From positions 2,137,410 through 2,201,409 of the forward strand of contig KQ482042.1 in NCBI GenBank assembly GCA_001430745.1: 64,000 nt of DNA, read 5' to 3'. Shown in pieces: positions 32,353-44,126 of the stretch. A model generated the notes under the pieces. The model did no database searches. It saw only the letters and a program-made list of their open reading frames with translations, and was not told the origin of the DNA. Made by a program: the position numbers and the translations under genes. This DNA comes from Auxenochlorella pyrenoidosa (lineage: Eukaryota; Chlorophyta; Trebouxiophyceae; Chlorellales; Chlorellaceae). The first letter of the stretch is position 1. Every line of letters starts with the position of its first letter.

Positions 32353-33724
32353 GCTCCCGCAGCTGCGCAGCAAGGTCTGCCCCTCGCTGCTGCGCCTGCT
32401 GCGCAGCATGCTCTGCCTCCTGGCGTCGCTCCCGCTCTGCCAGGAGCTCCGCCTGCAGGGAGGAAAGCTTGCCCTCAAATGCACGCAGCGCCGAGTGTGC
32501 AGCCTGCAGCTGAGTCTCGCCCTCAGCCAGCATCCGCTGGAAAGATGCCCGTTCTGCCTGCGGAGCAGGCAAGTAGGTAGGGGGCAGGCTGGGCATGAGC
32601 TCTTTGAGCAACCCTCCTTGCTGCAGCTCAAAGGTCATGCAGGCCTGAGCAAACACCCTGTCCCCTTGACCACGCCTCACCCTTGCTGCCTCGGCCAGGT
32701 GCTGCAGTTCTGCCACCGCTGCCAGCCTCGCGGCACGCTCTGTCCCAAGTGCTGCCTGTGCAGGGGTGCAGCCTTGCGCCTCCTGCGCCTGCAGCGTGCC
32801 GAAAAGAGAGCCCTCTGCAGCACCCGCTGACTGCGACAAGCATGGCGGCGGTGAAGGAAGGGGGCTGCGCTGCCCATCCACAGCCTGTTCCTCTCCAACA
32901 TCAGCTGCAGCTTCAACTGCCGCTGTCGCCCATGGCGTGTGGCCAGCAGATTCGTGCTCCCAAATTGCAGTGGCTGCGTCTGGTGTTTCCTCTTCGACTG
33001 TACCGCTAGGGCCTGGCCCCGTATCTGATGCAGCCTTGGCTGGCTGATCTTCCCTGCATGCTGCAGCAAGGAGGGTTATGTGTTCACCAGGAGACGCACA
33101 GCTGCTGGATGTTGCCCCCGAATCCGAGCCCTGAGCGCCTGCCTGAAGGGCAGCTGTATCTGGCTCAGCTGACGAAACAGCAGCTGACAGTGCCTGCTCA
33201 TGCTCCAGCTGTTGCTGCCGCTGCTGGGCAGTAGTTGCGCCTGGTGCTTCCTGCTCTTCGTGGCCTGAATCGGGCACTAATAGCAGGCTTGCAGGGGTGG
33301 CTGCACATGCGGCTGCCTCGGTCTGTGATGTCTCTGCCTGTGCTGGCGCCGGCGCGCTGGAAGGCCTTGCCTGTTGCTCAGCTCCAGACCTGGCTGAACC
33401 CGAGGAACTGTGCGGCCTAGCGCGCAGGCCAGGAAGGTGGATGCGCACTGCCTCGGTTGCGGTCACCAACAGCGTTATGTGCTGGGCGGCTGGCGGCGGC
33501 GGGTCGGCAGCGCGCCCTGCGCTTGGGCCCTGTGCGCCGCCTGGATTCGCCTGCTGCATCCGTCCCTGCGCCACGCAAAGCGGCCAACACGCTGTGCTGC
33601 AGGAAGCGGCGCCTGTATCGGAGGTCAACGAAACGCAGGGTCGCGAGCATCCCAGGATGTGAAAGGCAATCGCGGAGGTGCAAAACGTGAAGAAGATGTA
33701 GGCAAGGCGTACGGTTGAGTGCAT
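30076..33724 (-). CDS. Gln/Ala-rich coiled-coil protein of unknown function
   Basis: Three exons (33724-31842, 31718-31115, 30978-30076) join in phase to 1129 residues; an in-frame ATG at 33559 would give 1074. The first 60 residues from 33724 are hydrophobic and may be untranslated. The middle has a clear coiled coil: ELQHLAEAARVRRGQGDR, then FEGKLSSLQAELLAERERRQ and EHAAQQAQQRGADLAAQLRE, followed by a poly-Ala run (from GCA repeats at 32322-32351). The second exon carries SWLQQHGQHEQTELLARQRR and further Gln-rich helices; the third is Pro/Gln/Ala-rich and ends with a basic helix EYVREKERIRAKRLRELQES. No catalytic domain is seen. Such architecture is common in cytoskeletal, centriolar or scaffold proteins, but no family is recognised. 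Confidence 0.65.
32322..32351. repeat. GCA trinucleotide repeat coding for poly-Ala
   Basis: An uninterrupted run of about ten GCA/TGC units. On the minus strand it codes for the alanine run inside the coiled-coil region of the 1129-residue protein. Confidence 0.85.
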
Positions 33725-34016
33725 CGCCCAGTGGGGGTGCTGCTGAGTGACCCGACGCCACCCGTTCTGGTATCGGCTTCACACTTCCTCAACCTCATCT
33801 GGCCCGGGTGCTAAAACCGTGCTACTGTGTGTGCTTCCTACAGGCAACAACATTGCATTGAAATGGGTACAAGTTTGATGGCAAGTTTGCTACGGTAGGG
33901 AGTCGGCCGGCTGCACATTCATGGAGCCCATTCATGATGCAGCGCAGGCATCAATGCAGCAGAGGGTCCACTGTTGTGTCCTGCACAGGGCGGAGGCAGT
34001 CGTGGGCGGCGCATGG

Positions 34017-36275
34017 TCATTGTGGCCTGTATATGATGGCGGCTGGACACCAACACACCAGCACCCAGCCACTACTAACTGACGGCCGCCTGTCCAAGCG
34101 CTGAGTCCTCATGCCCCCTTTTTCTGCTTGTTGTAGCACGCTGGCGCCCACCTTGTACAGGATATACCGGCTCTCCTGCGTGCCCAGCGCTGCAAACCAC
34201 TGCGGCACATACGGCGCCATCCTGCAGGTCGGAAAAGCACGCGGGTGCAGTCAAAAGGGGGGGCGCCCATTTGCACAGCCATGCCAGACGGTTGAAGTTG
34301 CCCAGCCGCTGAGTGACAGCATGCCCTGGCACGCGGCGCCCTGTTCCCCAGAGGTGTCGGCATGGCAGCTCACCAGATGGCATCGCCTGCCTGCACGGGG
34401 TACCAGTCGTTGCCGAGCCTGCCGCCAGCAGGGAGAGGCACATAAACAGCAGATGAGCAGAGGCAGGGTTTGAGGGATGGCGGCTGTACAGTGCAGCTGC
34501 GGCTGTGTGCGCCATCAGTGCAAAGTGTTGGGCCGCCCCTGGCCTCTCCTGGCTGCCACCGACGGCCAGCCAGCCCAGCCTTCCCCGCACCTGTAGATGC
34601 CCTTCCCCTGCAGCAGGAGCAGCCCGTGCTGGTTGTAGTGCACCTCCTTCACGTTCAGATGCTCCCCCGGCAAAAAGTCCATGACCTGCCCGGCAGGTGA
34701 GAGGCGGAAGAAGCGGTTGACAGGAAGCAGGCAGGGGTGCTGCCCGAAGACTGAGTGCGCACATTTGGGGCAAATCGAGCTCGTAACCTGCGCGCGCAGC
34801 TCAAGAGAGAGAAGAGCCAACAGGTCGATCCCATGAACAAGGAAATCTATGGTGCGGCGTTGTTCACACCGGGGGAGGGGAAGGGGTATGTAATATGGGC
34901 AGCCCAACGCAGCGGCTCTCCTCCCCCCTTGACAGCAGCCCTCTGGCCCCTCACGTGCACGTTGAAATCATATTCGCTCGACTGGGGCAGCAGCTTGCGC
35001 AGCGCAAACACCTCGCCCTCTGTCGGCAGCAGGGGCTGCTCCTGGGTGTGGCCGTGCAGGAAGCGCGGGCTGCCCTGCAGGCGCAAGGGGGTTCCGGGTT
35101 GAAGCGGGTCATCATTCTCAAGTGCAGAGCGCCTCTCCTGCGGCACCACTCATTGCTGGCGGCACAAGCCTCTCGTGCCACGTCAAGCCTCCTTCCTTTT
35201 GCCGCCCAAGCTTCCTGCCCAGCGCACCTTGAGGGCGTAGCGCCGCTCAAACAGCAGCAGGCCTGCCCCTGCTGCTGAGCGCACGCTGTGGTCCAGCCCC
35301 GCTGGCAGGTAGGCGTAGTCGTCGGCACGCAGCTCCACCGTGCGCCCATCCGCTGTCACCTCGACCACGCCATCCAGCACAAACAGGAACCTGAAGTTTC
35401 AGTGGGCAAGGGAGAAAGAGTGCTGCGTACATGGCAAAGGGTTGCGCACAGGGAAACACGGGAGGCAAGCAGGTGTGCCCAGCCTACAATGTTGAGGCAC
35501 AGCACAACTCGTGGCAGGAACAAAGCACCTGTCTTGAGCTTGCTCATGCAGAACATGCTTCGTGACTGCAGCCCATCCAAAGCTTCTGCCCATGAGGCCA
35601 TGCCAACACACAGAACGACCCCCCCCCTGTCATGCCAATTCTCAGCATGCCTCGCCCCAGGCCTGCTGCACTCAATGACCAAACCCACCGCTCGTGCCCA
35701 GAGGGCGGCGCCGTGCCGTGCGAGTGCTTGCGCATGCTGACCAAGGCCATGGCAAAGTTGGCGCCCACGGCGGGGGAGATGATGTGCGCTGTGGAGGCGT
35801 TTGCCCACCGCGGGTTGCCAGCAAAGACGAGCGACTCTGGGGTCACCAGGGCATAGTTGCGCTCGTACACAGACCGCGTGAAGCCCGGCAGGTCTGCAGC
35901 GCAGCTTGTGCTTGGGGTCAGAGGAGCGTCTGGCAAAGCCCGAAGGCCGGGATGGCAAGCATGCGGCATGCGGCGAGTGGCGGCGGGCGGGCGGGCCAGC
36001 GGTTCAGAGGTGGTTTACAGGCCTCTGCAGAGCTGGCACAGCTTTCACCTTCGAATTCGATCCCTCGAAAGCGCCCTGGAGATAGAAGCGAGCTGTAATC
36101 CCACGAGCTTTGCCGCTCTGCGAGGAACAGGAAACCGAGGCTGAGAAAGGGCCTGTCTGCTCAAGCGGCAGCTCCGGCACAGGCAAGCGTGGGCCCTCGA
36201 TCGCAACCCACCCCTTTGCGCCGTTCCAGCAGCCGCCGTCGCCAGAAGGAGGGCCAGCAGCAGGGACCGGACCAT
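34017..36275 (-). CDS. UGLYAH: (S)-ureidoglycine aminohydrolase (bicupin)
   Basis: Releases ammonia from (S)-ureidoglycine to give (S)-ureidoglycolate in purine (allantoin) breakdown; the plant enzyme is a manganese bicupin of the ER lumen. Seven exons (36275-36212, 35893-35689, 35390-35228, 35074-34955, 34685-34591, 34418-34374, 34221-34017) join in phase to 298 residues. The start MVRSLLLALLLATAAAGTAQ is a classic signal peptide. Family blocks follow: YERNYALVTPESLVFAG, DDYAYLPAGLDHSVRS, QPLLPTEGEVFALRKLLPQ, the metal-site region FLPGEHLNVKEVHYNQHGLL, and WYPVQAGDAIWMAPYVPQWF. The metal-binding Glu, His, His and Gln in EVHYNQHG are present. The tail after ILYKVGAS is longer than in plants by about 30 residues. 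The pathway frees nitrogen from purines. Confidence 0.93.
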
Positions 36276-36515
36276 GTTCTTCTTTGCAAGAGACTCTTCT
36301 TACTATTCAGAGCGTTCACAGATATTTCAGAAACACGAAGAGCAGGCATCGATCAGCAAGTAGGCAGCAGATCTTGCGCAGTGCACATCTGCGCAGCTGG
36401 CGATGCCCTAGCGCCGCCGCCACGTGGTTCAGGTTGGCGATACGGGTAGGCAGACCAGCTGCCCATATGTTGCTGCCACTGAGTAAGATGATGGATTCCT
36501 CGATCAGCCGAACCT

Positions 36516-37654
36516 TCACCAGTCGTCATCCAGGGCTCCGCGGCGTCGTTGGATGGTGACCTGTTGCCAGCAGGGCAAAGGGCGGCTGTTTCGGTACCAG
36601 ATGCAGGGCACTTCTGGGAGCACAAGCCGTCGTTTGGCAACACATGGTGTCGTGAACGCATGTGCTGTTGGGAGCACACCCAAAGGCAAGGAGCTGGATT
36701 TGCCCTGTGCTGTTGGGCTGGACAGTTTGCATGCACCGCATCCCACCTTTGTCTTCTTCTCCGTCTGCTCCGACACCTGCTCCAGCAGCTCGATGAGCCG
36801 CGCCTCAGACACCTGCGCAGTCCCGGTGCGGCACAGCAGGACCAGGGTGGCCATGGCGCAGGGGCAGCGGCCTGGCAGCCTGGAGAGCATCCCAGCATGC
36901 CAGGCTGCCGTGCAGGCCTCTGCTGTCTCTCGGCCACCGTTTGCTGTGCGCACCTGCCAGGCAAACCAGGACCGGCAGTGCAAGCCTGGCGGGCCCAGCC
37001 TGACCCCCCCCCCCACACACACCCACACACCTTCTCCTGTATCTGGCCCCGCCGTGCCGCCATGATGACCATGTCCTCAATCGCCCGCGCCTTGTCCGGC
37101 TTCACCAAGCTGATGCGCGCCACTGCCAGGGTGGGGGCAAGGGGGTGCGCGGCCCCGGGGACTCCCAGTCAGCCGGGCAACTCGGAACTCCCAGAGCGGG
37201 GGCCGGGCCCTTAGTGGCCGGCGGGCGCTCCCACAGCGGGCAGGGAGGCAGGCCGGGGCGTGGCTGTGCAGCACTGCTCAGAAGTCGGCACAGCGCGGGT
37301 GAGCCCATTTAAAACTTCCCCGCCCCGCTCACGCCTGTCGCGCGCCGCTGGCTGCATGAGACCCATCAGCATCGCGCGCCGCTGCTCCTCCGCTGCCTCC
37401 CGCGCCTCCTCCTGCGCCGCAGCCTCCTCCGGGTTGGCGGGGCCGGCGCCAGGCGCTGCGCCGCCACGCTGGCCCATCAGCTGCGCCATGCGCCGCTGGC
37501 GGATGACCTCAAGCTCGGGGTCGTCGGCCTGGCCACGCAAGGACAGAGGGTGCGGGCTACAGTTGGCATTCTCTGGTCCGCCTTGTCGGCACTTGTCGCT
37601 GGGACACAGGGGCGGGGAGCGCTTCAAAGCCACTGGTCGACTCTGAATAACCAT
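36516..37654 (-). CDS. PDCD5: PDCD5 (TFAR19) family protein
   Basis: Small conserved three-helix nucleic-acid-binding protein, linked in animals to apoptosis, TIP60 acetyltransferase and the TRiC chaperonin; its role in algae is unknown. Exons 37528-37333, 37122-37031, 36812-36747 and 36560-36516 join in phase to 132 codons beginning ADDPELEVIRQRRMAQLMGQ, then LARISLVKPDKARAIEDMVI, RRGQIQEKVSEARLIELLEQ, and ending RRRGALDDDW with the usual acidic tip. The mature start normally reads MAD.., so an ATG must be spliced immediately before Ala. The ATG at 37654-37652 directly followed by GTTATT would do this, giving 133 residues, but that donor is weak and the first coding exon may be elsewhere. 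Insertions of Ala/Glu residues lengthen the first helix region. Confidence 0.88.
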
Positions 37655-38180
37655 GCCTGATCAGTCCGGGCCGACCAACAGAAGCTTGCTGCATCGGCAG
37701 GCAGCTTTCAAGGTGAGCGGCGGCAGCAGTGGCGGCACGACGGCCAGCGGCAAGCCGCCTGGGTTGCGCTCCCACCGCCTGCGCACCATTCTGTCAGCTG
37801 CCTGCGATCAAGGCACTCTTGGGGCGCACGCCTGCACGCTCCTCGACACGCCTCAGCCGGCCTTGGCACTGTTTGAGCTTCCAGCAGTGACCCTCACTGG
37901 CTCGGTGCAACGATCTGGCTATCCTACAAGCTCACAGCCTCTGAGAAGGCCCTCAAATTGCTCTCCCTTTCCGTGCTGGGCCCGCCCAGCATGCCCTGCT
38001 GCCAAGCCAACCCAAACCCTTCTGTGCTATACATGCATGCCATATGTACTTCAATTACAATTGTTGCAATGCAGCGCACCGGCAGCTAAGCCTGTCGTGT
38101 GCACCCTCCATATTTTTGCGGACAGGCGTGAAAGTTTCATCGCCCATCGTTGAACGCGGACGACAATTTGCGGTTCTGCC
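37655..38180. other. Intergenic region between divergent genes
   Basis: A 526-bp region between PDCD5 (minus) and PNPase (plus), expected to contain both promoters. Its second half is AT-richer (near 38030-38130). No site is clear enough to name. Confidence 0.5.
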
Positions 38181-41100
38181 ATGATGCTGAGCCGCAGCAG
38201 GGCTGCAGCCCTGCGCCGCTGCGCAGACCTGCTCTCAAAGGGTTGGCACGGCGGCCGTGCTGGTGCGTGGGATGATTGTCATCGTCGCAGATTACAGCAA
38301 ATTGCACATGCAGATGACCAGCAGTGTGTGACCTTGCTGCTGCCGCCGCTGCCGCCAGTGCCACCAGTGCTGCAAGTGCTGTAGGCCAGCGCTCTCCACC
38401 CTCGGCTGGCTGGCTTGCAGGGGAAGTGCCTGGGTGGCTAGAGGCGGCAACGGCCTGCCAGTTAAGCAACACCTCCGGCAGCGCCCCAGCGGCCAGGCAC
38501 GCGTACACGGCAGCCGCGGGCAGCGGACCTGCCGACCAGGTGCCGCTGGCTGAGGGCAGCCTGCTGAGGGATGATGTGGAAGACGCTCGGCGAGCCGAGG
38601 CAGATCCCCTGCCTGCCGAGCAGGAGGGGCTGGCATCTGCTGCTGCGCCCCCGGGCCAGCCGTCTGTGCAGAGCGATGCGGTGGCCGGCCTGCCGCTGGG
38701 GCAGGCGCTGCGGCAGCAGGCCGAGGTGCAGGGCCGCACCTGGGCCTTTGAGACCGGCAAGCTTGCCCGGCTGGCTGCGGGGTCGTGCCTGGTGCGCGTG
38801 GCCGACACCTCGGTGCTGGCCGCGGCCACGTGCCAGCCGCCGCCGTGGAGCCGGCGGGACGCGCAGCAGCTGCAGTTTGAGGTGGGCGGCGGCGGGGGGG
38901 GGGGGGCGGCTGCATGGGTGTGCGCGGGTGTGTGGCGGGGGAGTGCAGAGCAGCAGAGCGTTAGCCATCAGGGCCTGGATCTGACCGCATTGGCCCGGTG
39001 CCGGCGCATCATCGACGAGCGGGAGCGGCCCGGCCAGGCCGCCATGCCTGCGTCCCGGGCAGCGCCCATTGCCTGGCCTTCTCCCCCTGCCCCCCGCCCT
39101 CCTCCCTGCAGGTGGAGTACCGCGAGAAGCTGTACGCGGTGGGGCGCATCCCCTCCACCTATAACAAGCGCGAGGGGGCGGCGAAGGAGCACGAGGTGCT
39201 GGCGGCGCGGCGCATCGACCGCGCGCTGCGCCCCCTGTTCCCCAGGGGCTACGCCCTGGACGCCGCGGTGAGCAGCCTCTGCGGGTGATCACAGCCTGGG
39301 AGGCCCCTGTATGCAGCCAGGAGTGCACGGCACTGCCCCAGCGCCCGCGCATGCCCGCCAGTCCCCGCTGCTCACCAGCCCGGCTTCATCCTGCACCCCC
39401 CCCCCCCCCCCCCAGGTGTTTGCCAGCGTGCTGAGCGCCGACGGCACCGCCGACCCCGACGTGATGGCGATCTGCGCCGCCTCGGCCGCGCTGCAGTGCT
39501 CGCCCATGGCGTGGGCGGGGCCGGTGGGCGCGGTGCGCGCCGCGCTGCTGCCGGGCGGCGAGCTGGTCGTGTCGCCCTCGGTGGCGCAGCAGGAGTGCGC
39601 GGCGCTCAACGTGCTGGTGGCCTGCACCGCCGACCGCGTGACCATGATGGAGGCGGAGGGAGACGAGGTGGGCCGCCCCGGGCGCTGCGCTGCGAGGGTT
39701 GTTGGTGGACGTTTGACCGCCCTCCCAGTGTCAAAGCACAGCACATGTGCAGCATCAGCTGCGCTGTGCAGGCGCCGCACCTGGCAGCGCCCGCAGGCTG
39801 CCCGCCCAGCGGCTGCCCACCATCGGCGTGCTGATCCCCAGCTGCACTGTGCACCGCTGCAGGTCCCCGAGCCCGACTTTTTGCGGGCGCTGCGGGCGGC
39901 GGTGGAGGCGGCGCAGCAGCTGGTGGAGCCGCAGCGGCAACTGGCGCAGCAGACGGGGTGAGGGGTGGCCCGGGGGGCACTGCCGCCAGCAGCCATGCCA
40001 CGGCCTGTGGGTGGCGGGCCCGGCTGCAGGCGCGCCATGGCACGGGCCCGCTGGCGCGCCCCGCTGCACCCACCCCACGGCGCGCCTGCCCCCGCCTGCA
40101 CGCCCGTGCTCGCAGGCGACAAACGCACGCGGCGCAGCTGGCGGGGGCCGACCCGGCGGCGGTCAGCAGGGTGTTTGACCTGGCGGCCGCCCCCGTGGAG
40201 GCCATCCTGCGCGACGCCGCCCTCACCAAGCTCAGCCGGGCGCAGGCGCTGCAGCAGGTGCGCGCCGCCCGCAGCGAGTGCAGGCAGGGGGCTGCTGCGG
40301 GGCCGCGGGGCAGGCCCTCGCACCGGCATGCATGCGTGCACCGCCAACCTGCCTGCACCGGGCTGTGCCACCGGCCTGCCTGCTGCTCTCGCCGTGGCCG
40401 GCTGCGCCTCGGGCCCGCGCCGCCTCACGCCCAGCCAGCGCACCCTGCAAGCCACCCCCCCNNNNNNNNNNNNNNNNNNNNNNNNNNNNNNNNNNNNNNN
40501 NNNNNNNNNNNNNNNNNNNNNNNNNNNNNNNNNNNNNNNNNNNNNNNNNNNNNNNNNNNNNNNNNNNNNNNNNNNNNNNNNNNNNNNNNNNNNNNNNNNN
40601 NNNNNNNNNNNNNNNNNNNNNNNNNNNNNNNNNNNNNNNNNNNNNNNNNNNNNNNNNNNNNNNNNNNNNNNNNNNNNNNNNNNNNNNNNNNNNNNNNNNN
40701 NNNNNNNNNNNNNNNNNNNNNNNNNNNNNNNNNNNNNNNNNNNNNNNNNNNNNNNNNNNNNNNNNNNNNNNNNNNNNNNNNNNNNNNNNNNNNNNNNNNN
40801 NNNNNNNNNNNNNNNNNNNNNNNNNNNNNNNNNNNNNNNNNNNNNNNNNNNNNNNNNNNNNNNNNNNNNNNNNNNNNNNNNNNNNNNNNNNNNNNNNNNN
40901 NNNNNNNNNNNNNNNNNNNNNNNNNNNNNNNNNNNNNNNNNNNNNNNNNNNNNNNNNNNNNNNNNNNNNNNNNNNNNNNNNNNNNNNNNNNNNNNNNNNN
41001 NNNNNNNNNNNNNNNNNNNNNNNNNNNNNNNNNNNNNNNNNNNNNNNNNNNNNNNNNNNNNNNNNNNNNNNNNNNNNNNNNNNNNNNNNNNNNNNNNNNN

Positions 41101-44100
41101 NNNNNNNNNNNNNNNNNNNNNNNNNNNNNNNNNNNNNNNNNNNNNNNNNNNNNNNNNNNNNNNNNNNNNNNNNNNNNNNNNNNNNNNNNNNNNNNNNNNN
41201 NNNNNNNNNNNNNNNNNNNNNNNNNNNNNNNNNNNNNNNNNNNNNNNNNNNNNNNNNNNNNNNNNNNNNNNNNNNNNNNNNGCAGGCAGGTGCGAGAGGG
41301 CGGGGAGAAAGCAGCCGGCCTGGCGAGCGACGGATTGAGCAGAGCTGGCGGTGCTTGTGCTGGCAATTGGCCGCTGCTGCACGCTGCGTGGGCGGACGAG
41401 GGATGGGTCTGGCCCTGAGCGCTGGGGCCTCCCCGCCGCCCAGCGCTGCCACTCCACCCAGCCGGGCCAGGCAGGCCAGCCCCCCATGATCCGCCTCTGC
41501 CCCCCCCCCCCCCCCGGCCCCCACGGTGGACTCGGTCCCCGTGGTGCACGGCTCCGCGCTGTTCAGCCGCGGCGAGACGCAGTCGCTGTGTACCGTCACG
41601 GTGGGGCGGCGCGGCGAGCAGCAGAGGTCCGAGTCGCTGCTGGGCGGGGAGTGCAGCAAGCGGCTGTTTGTCAACTACTCGTTCCCGGCATACGCGGTGG
41701 GGGAGACGTCCATAGGTGAGGGCGCCCGCCACAGCCAGCCGCCGCTGCCGCCCATGGGGCAGTTGCCATGTGCCGGCTGGAGTTGTTGCGGCGCTCCCAG
41801 TGGCAGGGATAGCTCTGCCAAGACCCTGGGCAGCTGCGCGCTTGCTGCTCGGGGTCTGAAGGGCATCCGACGCGCCACTTTTCCCCAGCTGTCTTCTTTT
41901 TTGCTGCCACGACTGCATGCATCAGGCCTGGCTGCCTTGGCCTTGCCTGTCCTTGTCGCCACTCTTGCGGACAGCCTGCCTGGCACTGCACAAGAGGTAT
42001 TCGAGTGCACTGCCGCCGCCCGCGGCCTTGTTTTGCCATCCCGCAACCTCCCCACTGCCTCCCTGCCCAGCCCACCCTCCCCACCCTGCGGCCCACGCCT
42101 GCAGGCGGCCTGCGGCGCGAGATGGGGCACAGCGAGCTGGCGGAGCGCGCGCTGCTGCCGGTGCTGCCCGACGAGGCAGCCTTCCCCTTCAGCCTGCGAC
42201 TGAACGCCGACACCCTGGCCTCCGCGGGCAGCTCCTCCATGGCCGCCGTCTGCGGCGGCTCCCTGGCGCTGGCGGACGCGGGCGTGCCGCTCAAGGCGCT
42301 GGTGGCGGGTGCGGCGCCGCGGGCGGGCGTGCTGGGCCGGCCTGCGCTGCATGCGGGGCGTCCTGGGCCTGGTCGTGCAGGGTGCGCGGGGGTCGCTCAC
42401 AGGGAGCAAAGGCGTCCCCCCACCCCTGTTGGCCTGTGCACAGCCCAGCATCCACCTGCACGCGCCCCCCCTGCCGCCGCGCAGGCGTGACGGTGGGCCT
42501 GGTGACAGACCACTCGTGGAGCGGCGCGGCGCGTGAGCTGCCGCCCGCCCACGCGGCCGCCCCGGGCGAGGCGGCTCCGGTGGGTCGGTACGAGCTGCTG
42601 ACGGACCAGCTGGGGATGGAGGACCAGCTGGGTGACATGGACCTCAAGGTGGCGGGTGGGTGCCCGCACGCCTCCCTCGCCGCCGCGCCCTGCGCCGCGC
42701 AACAGCTGGCGGTGGTCTGCAGGGGGGCTGAGGGACGTTGAGCGTCCTGCCGTCTCCGGAGCGGCGCAGGCGGGCGGCGTGGCTGCGTGCGATGGCTGGA
42801 TGTGTGGGGGGAGAGCACCGATCCCTGATGCTGGCACGCCCGCCTGCCCGCTTGTCGCCCGCCCCGCAGGCAGCCGGCGCGGCATCACGGCGTGCCAGCT
42901 GGACGTCAAGCTGCCGGGCGGCGTGCCGCTCAGCATCCTGGAGGAGGCGCTGGCGGCTGCGGCTCGCGGCCGCGCCAAGCTGCTGGGCGTGATGGAGGAA
43001 GCGCTGCCAAAGGTGCGACGCCCCTGCCCTGCCGCCGTTTGCCTGCCGGCCCGTTGAGCATGATCCTGCCAGGCTGAGGCCAAGCTGTTCAGGGGCACTC
43101 ACTCCTGGTTCCCTGTCCCGCATGCGCCCGCTTGCAGGAGCGGGCGCCGTCTGCGCCCGTGTTTGGCAGCGTGCGCATCCCAGAGGGCATGATTGGCCGC
43201 GTGATTGGCAAGGAGGCGTGCGAGCTCAAGGCGATTGAGCAGAAGTTCGATGCCCGGGTGGAGATTGACAACTCGGGTGCGCTCGCAGTAGCGGTGCAGC
43301 GCCGCGCTGCTATGCTGCGGCTCCATGCTCCGCACCAGCCCTTTGCACGGCTGTGCCCTGGGCCACACCTATCTGCCCTGCATGCTGCGTCACCGGCAGC
43401 ACGCGCCGCACCCTCCCGCCTCCCCCGCCCTCCCACGCTGCTGCACGCCTGCCATCCCCAACCGCGCCCTGGGCCCGCACCCGCCCTGCCCTGCAGGCCT
43501 GGTCAGCATCTTTGCGCCCACCCTGGAGGACTACAAGGGAGCCAGCTCCAGGGTGCTCGACCTGTCTGGGGAGAGCGTCAAGGTGGGGGTGGGGGTGGGG
43601 GGTGCGCAGCCAGACCGCAGGCAGCTGGGCGCAGCCGGGGGTGCCAAGCCGTGCCTGTAGCAGGCAAGGGTCAGAGCTGCCCGCTGCACTCGGGAATGCA
43701 AGCCCAAGGGCTGCCTCTTCACCCGCTTGCCGCCCATCTTGCTGCGCGGGTGCGGTGCGCCCGCCCGCTGTGCGGGGCTCAGCATGCAACATCCCACCGC
43801 CCCCCCCCCCCCCCCCCGGCCCCGTACCGCAGGAGGGCCAGGTGTACCGCGCCACCGTGTCTCGCCTGCTCGACTTTGGCGCCCAGGTCACGCTGGAGCC
43901 GTCTGGCACGCGCGCCTGGCTGCACATCTCCGAGGTGGCGCCGCAGCGGCTGCGCAGCATCGAGGACGCGCTGCGCGAGGGGCAGCAGGTGGAGGTGCTG
44001 TGCCTGGGCAAGGACGCAAAGGGGCACATCAAGGTGAGCCGCAAGGCGGTGCTGGCGCGAGACGCGGCGCAGGCGGGCGCTAAGCGCGCGCTGGCCCGCG

Positions 44101-44126
44101 GCGGCGGCATCGATGCTGACAAGTGA
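38181..44126 (+). CDS. PNP: Organellar polyribonucleotide nucleotidyltransferase (PNPase), central part in gap
   Basis: Phosphorolytic 3'-5' exoribonuclease and polyadenylating enzyme of plastids or mitochondria. An N-terminus [20 protein letters not shown] suggests an organelle transit peptide. First RNase PH core: exons 38421-38881, 39112-39267 and 39416-39667 with [32 protein letters not shown] and [16 protein letters not shown]. The linker helical region follows at 39863-39957 and 40116-40257. The next part is lost in the gap. Second core from about 41526: [78 protein letters not shown] and [21 protein letters not shown] domain near 43145-43280 ([20 protein letters not shown]) and S1 domain from 43833 ([20 protein letters not shown]) to the stop at 44126. 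Plastid or mitochondrial targeting cannot be decided. Confidence 0.92.
40462..41281. other. Assembly gap (820 N) inside PNPase
   Basis: The gap follows a C run and hides the end of the PNPase linker and the beginning of the second RNase PH core, including the expected DGR-containing stretch. At least one exon is missing. Confidence 0.95.
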
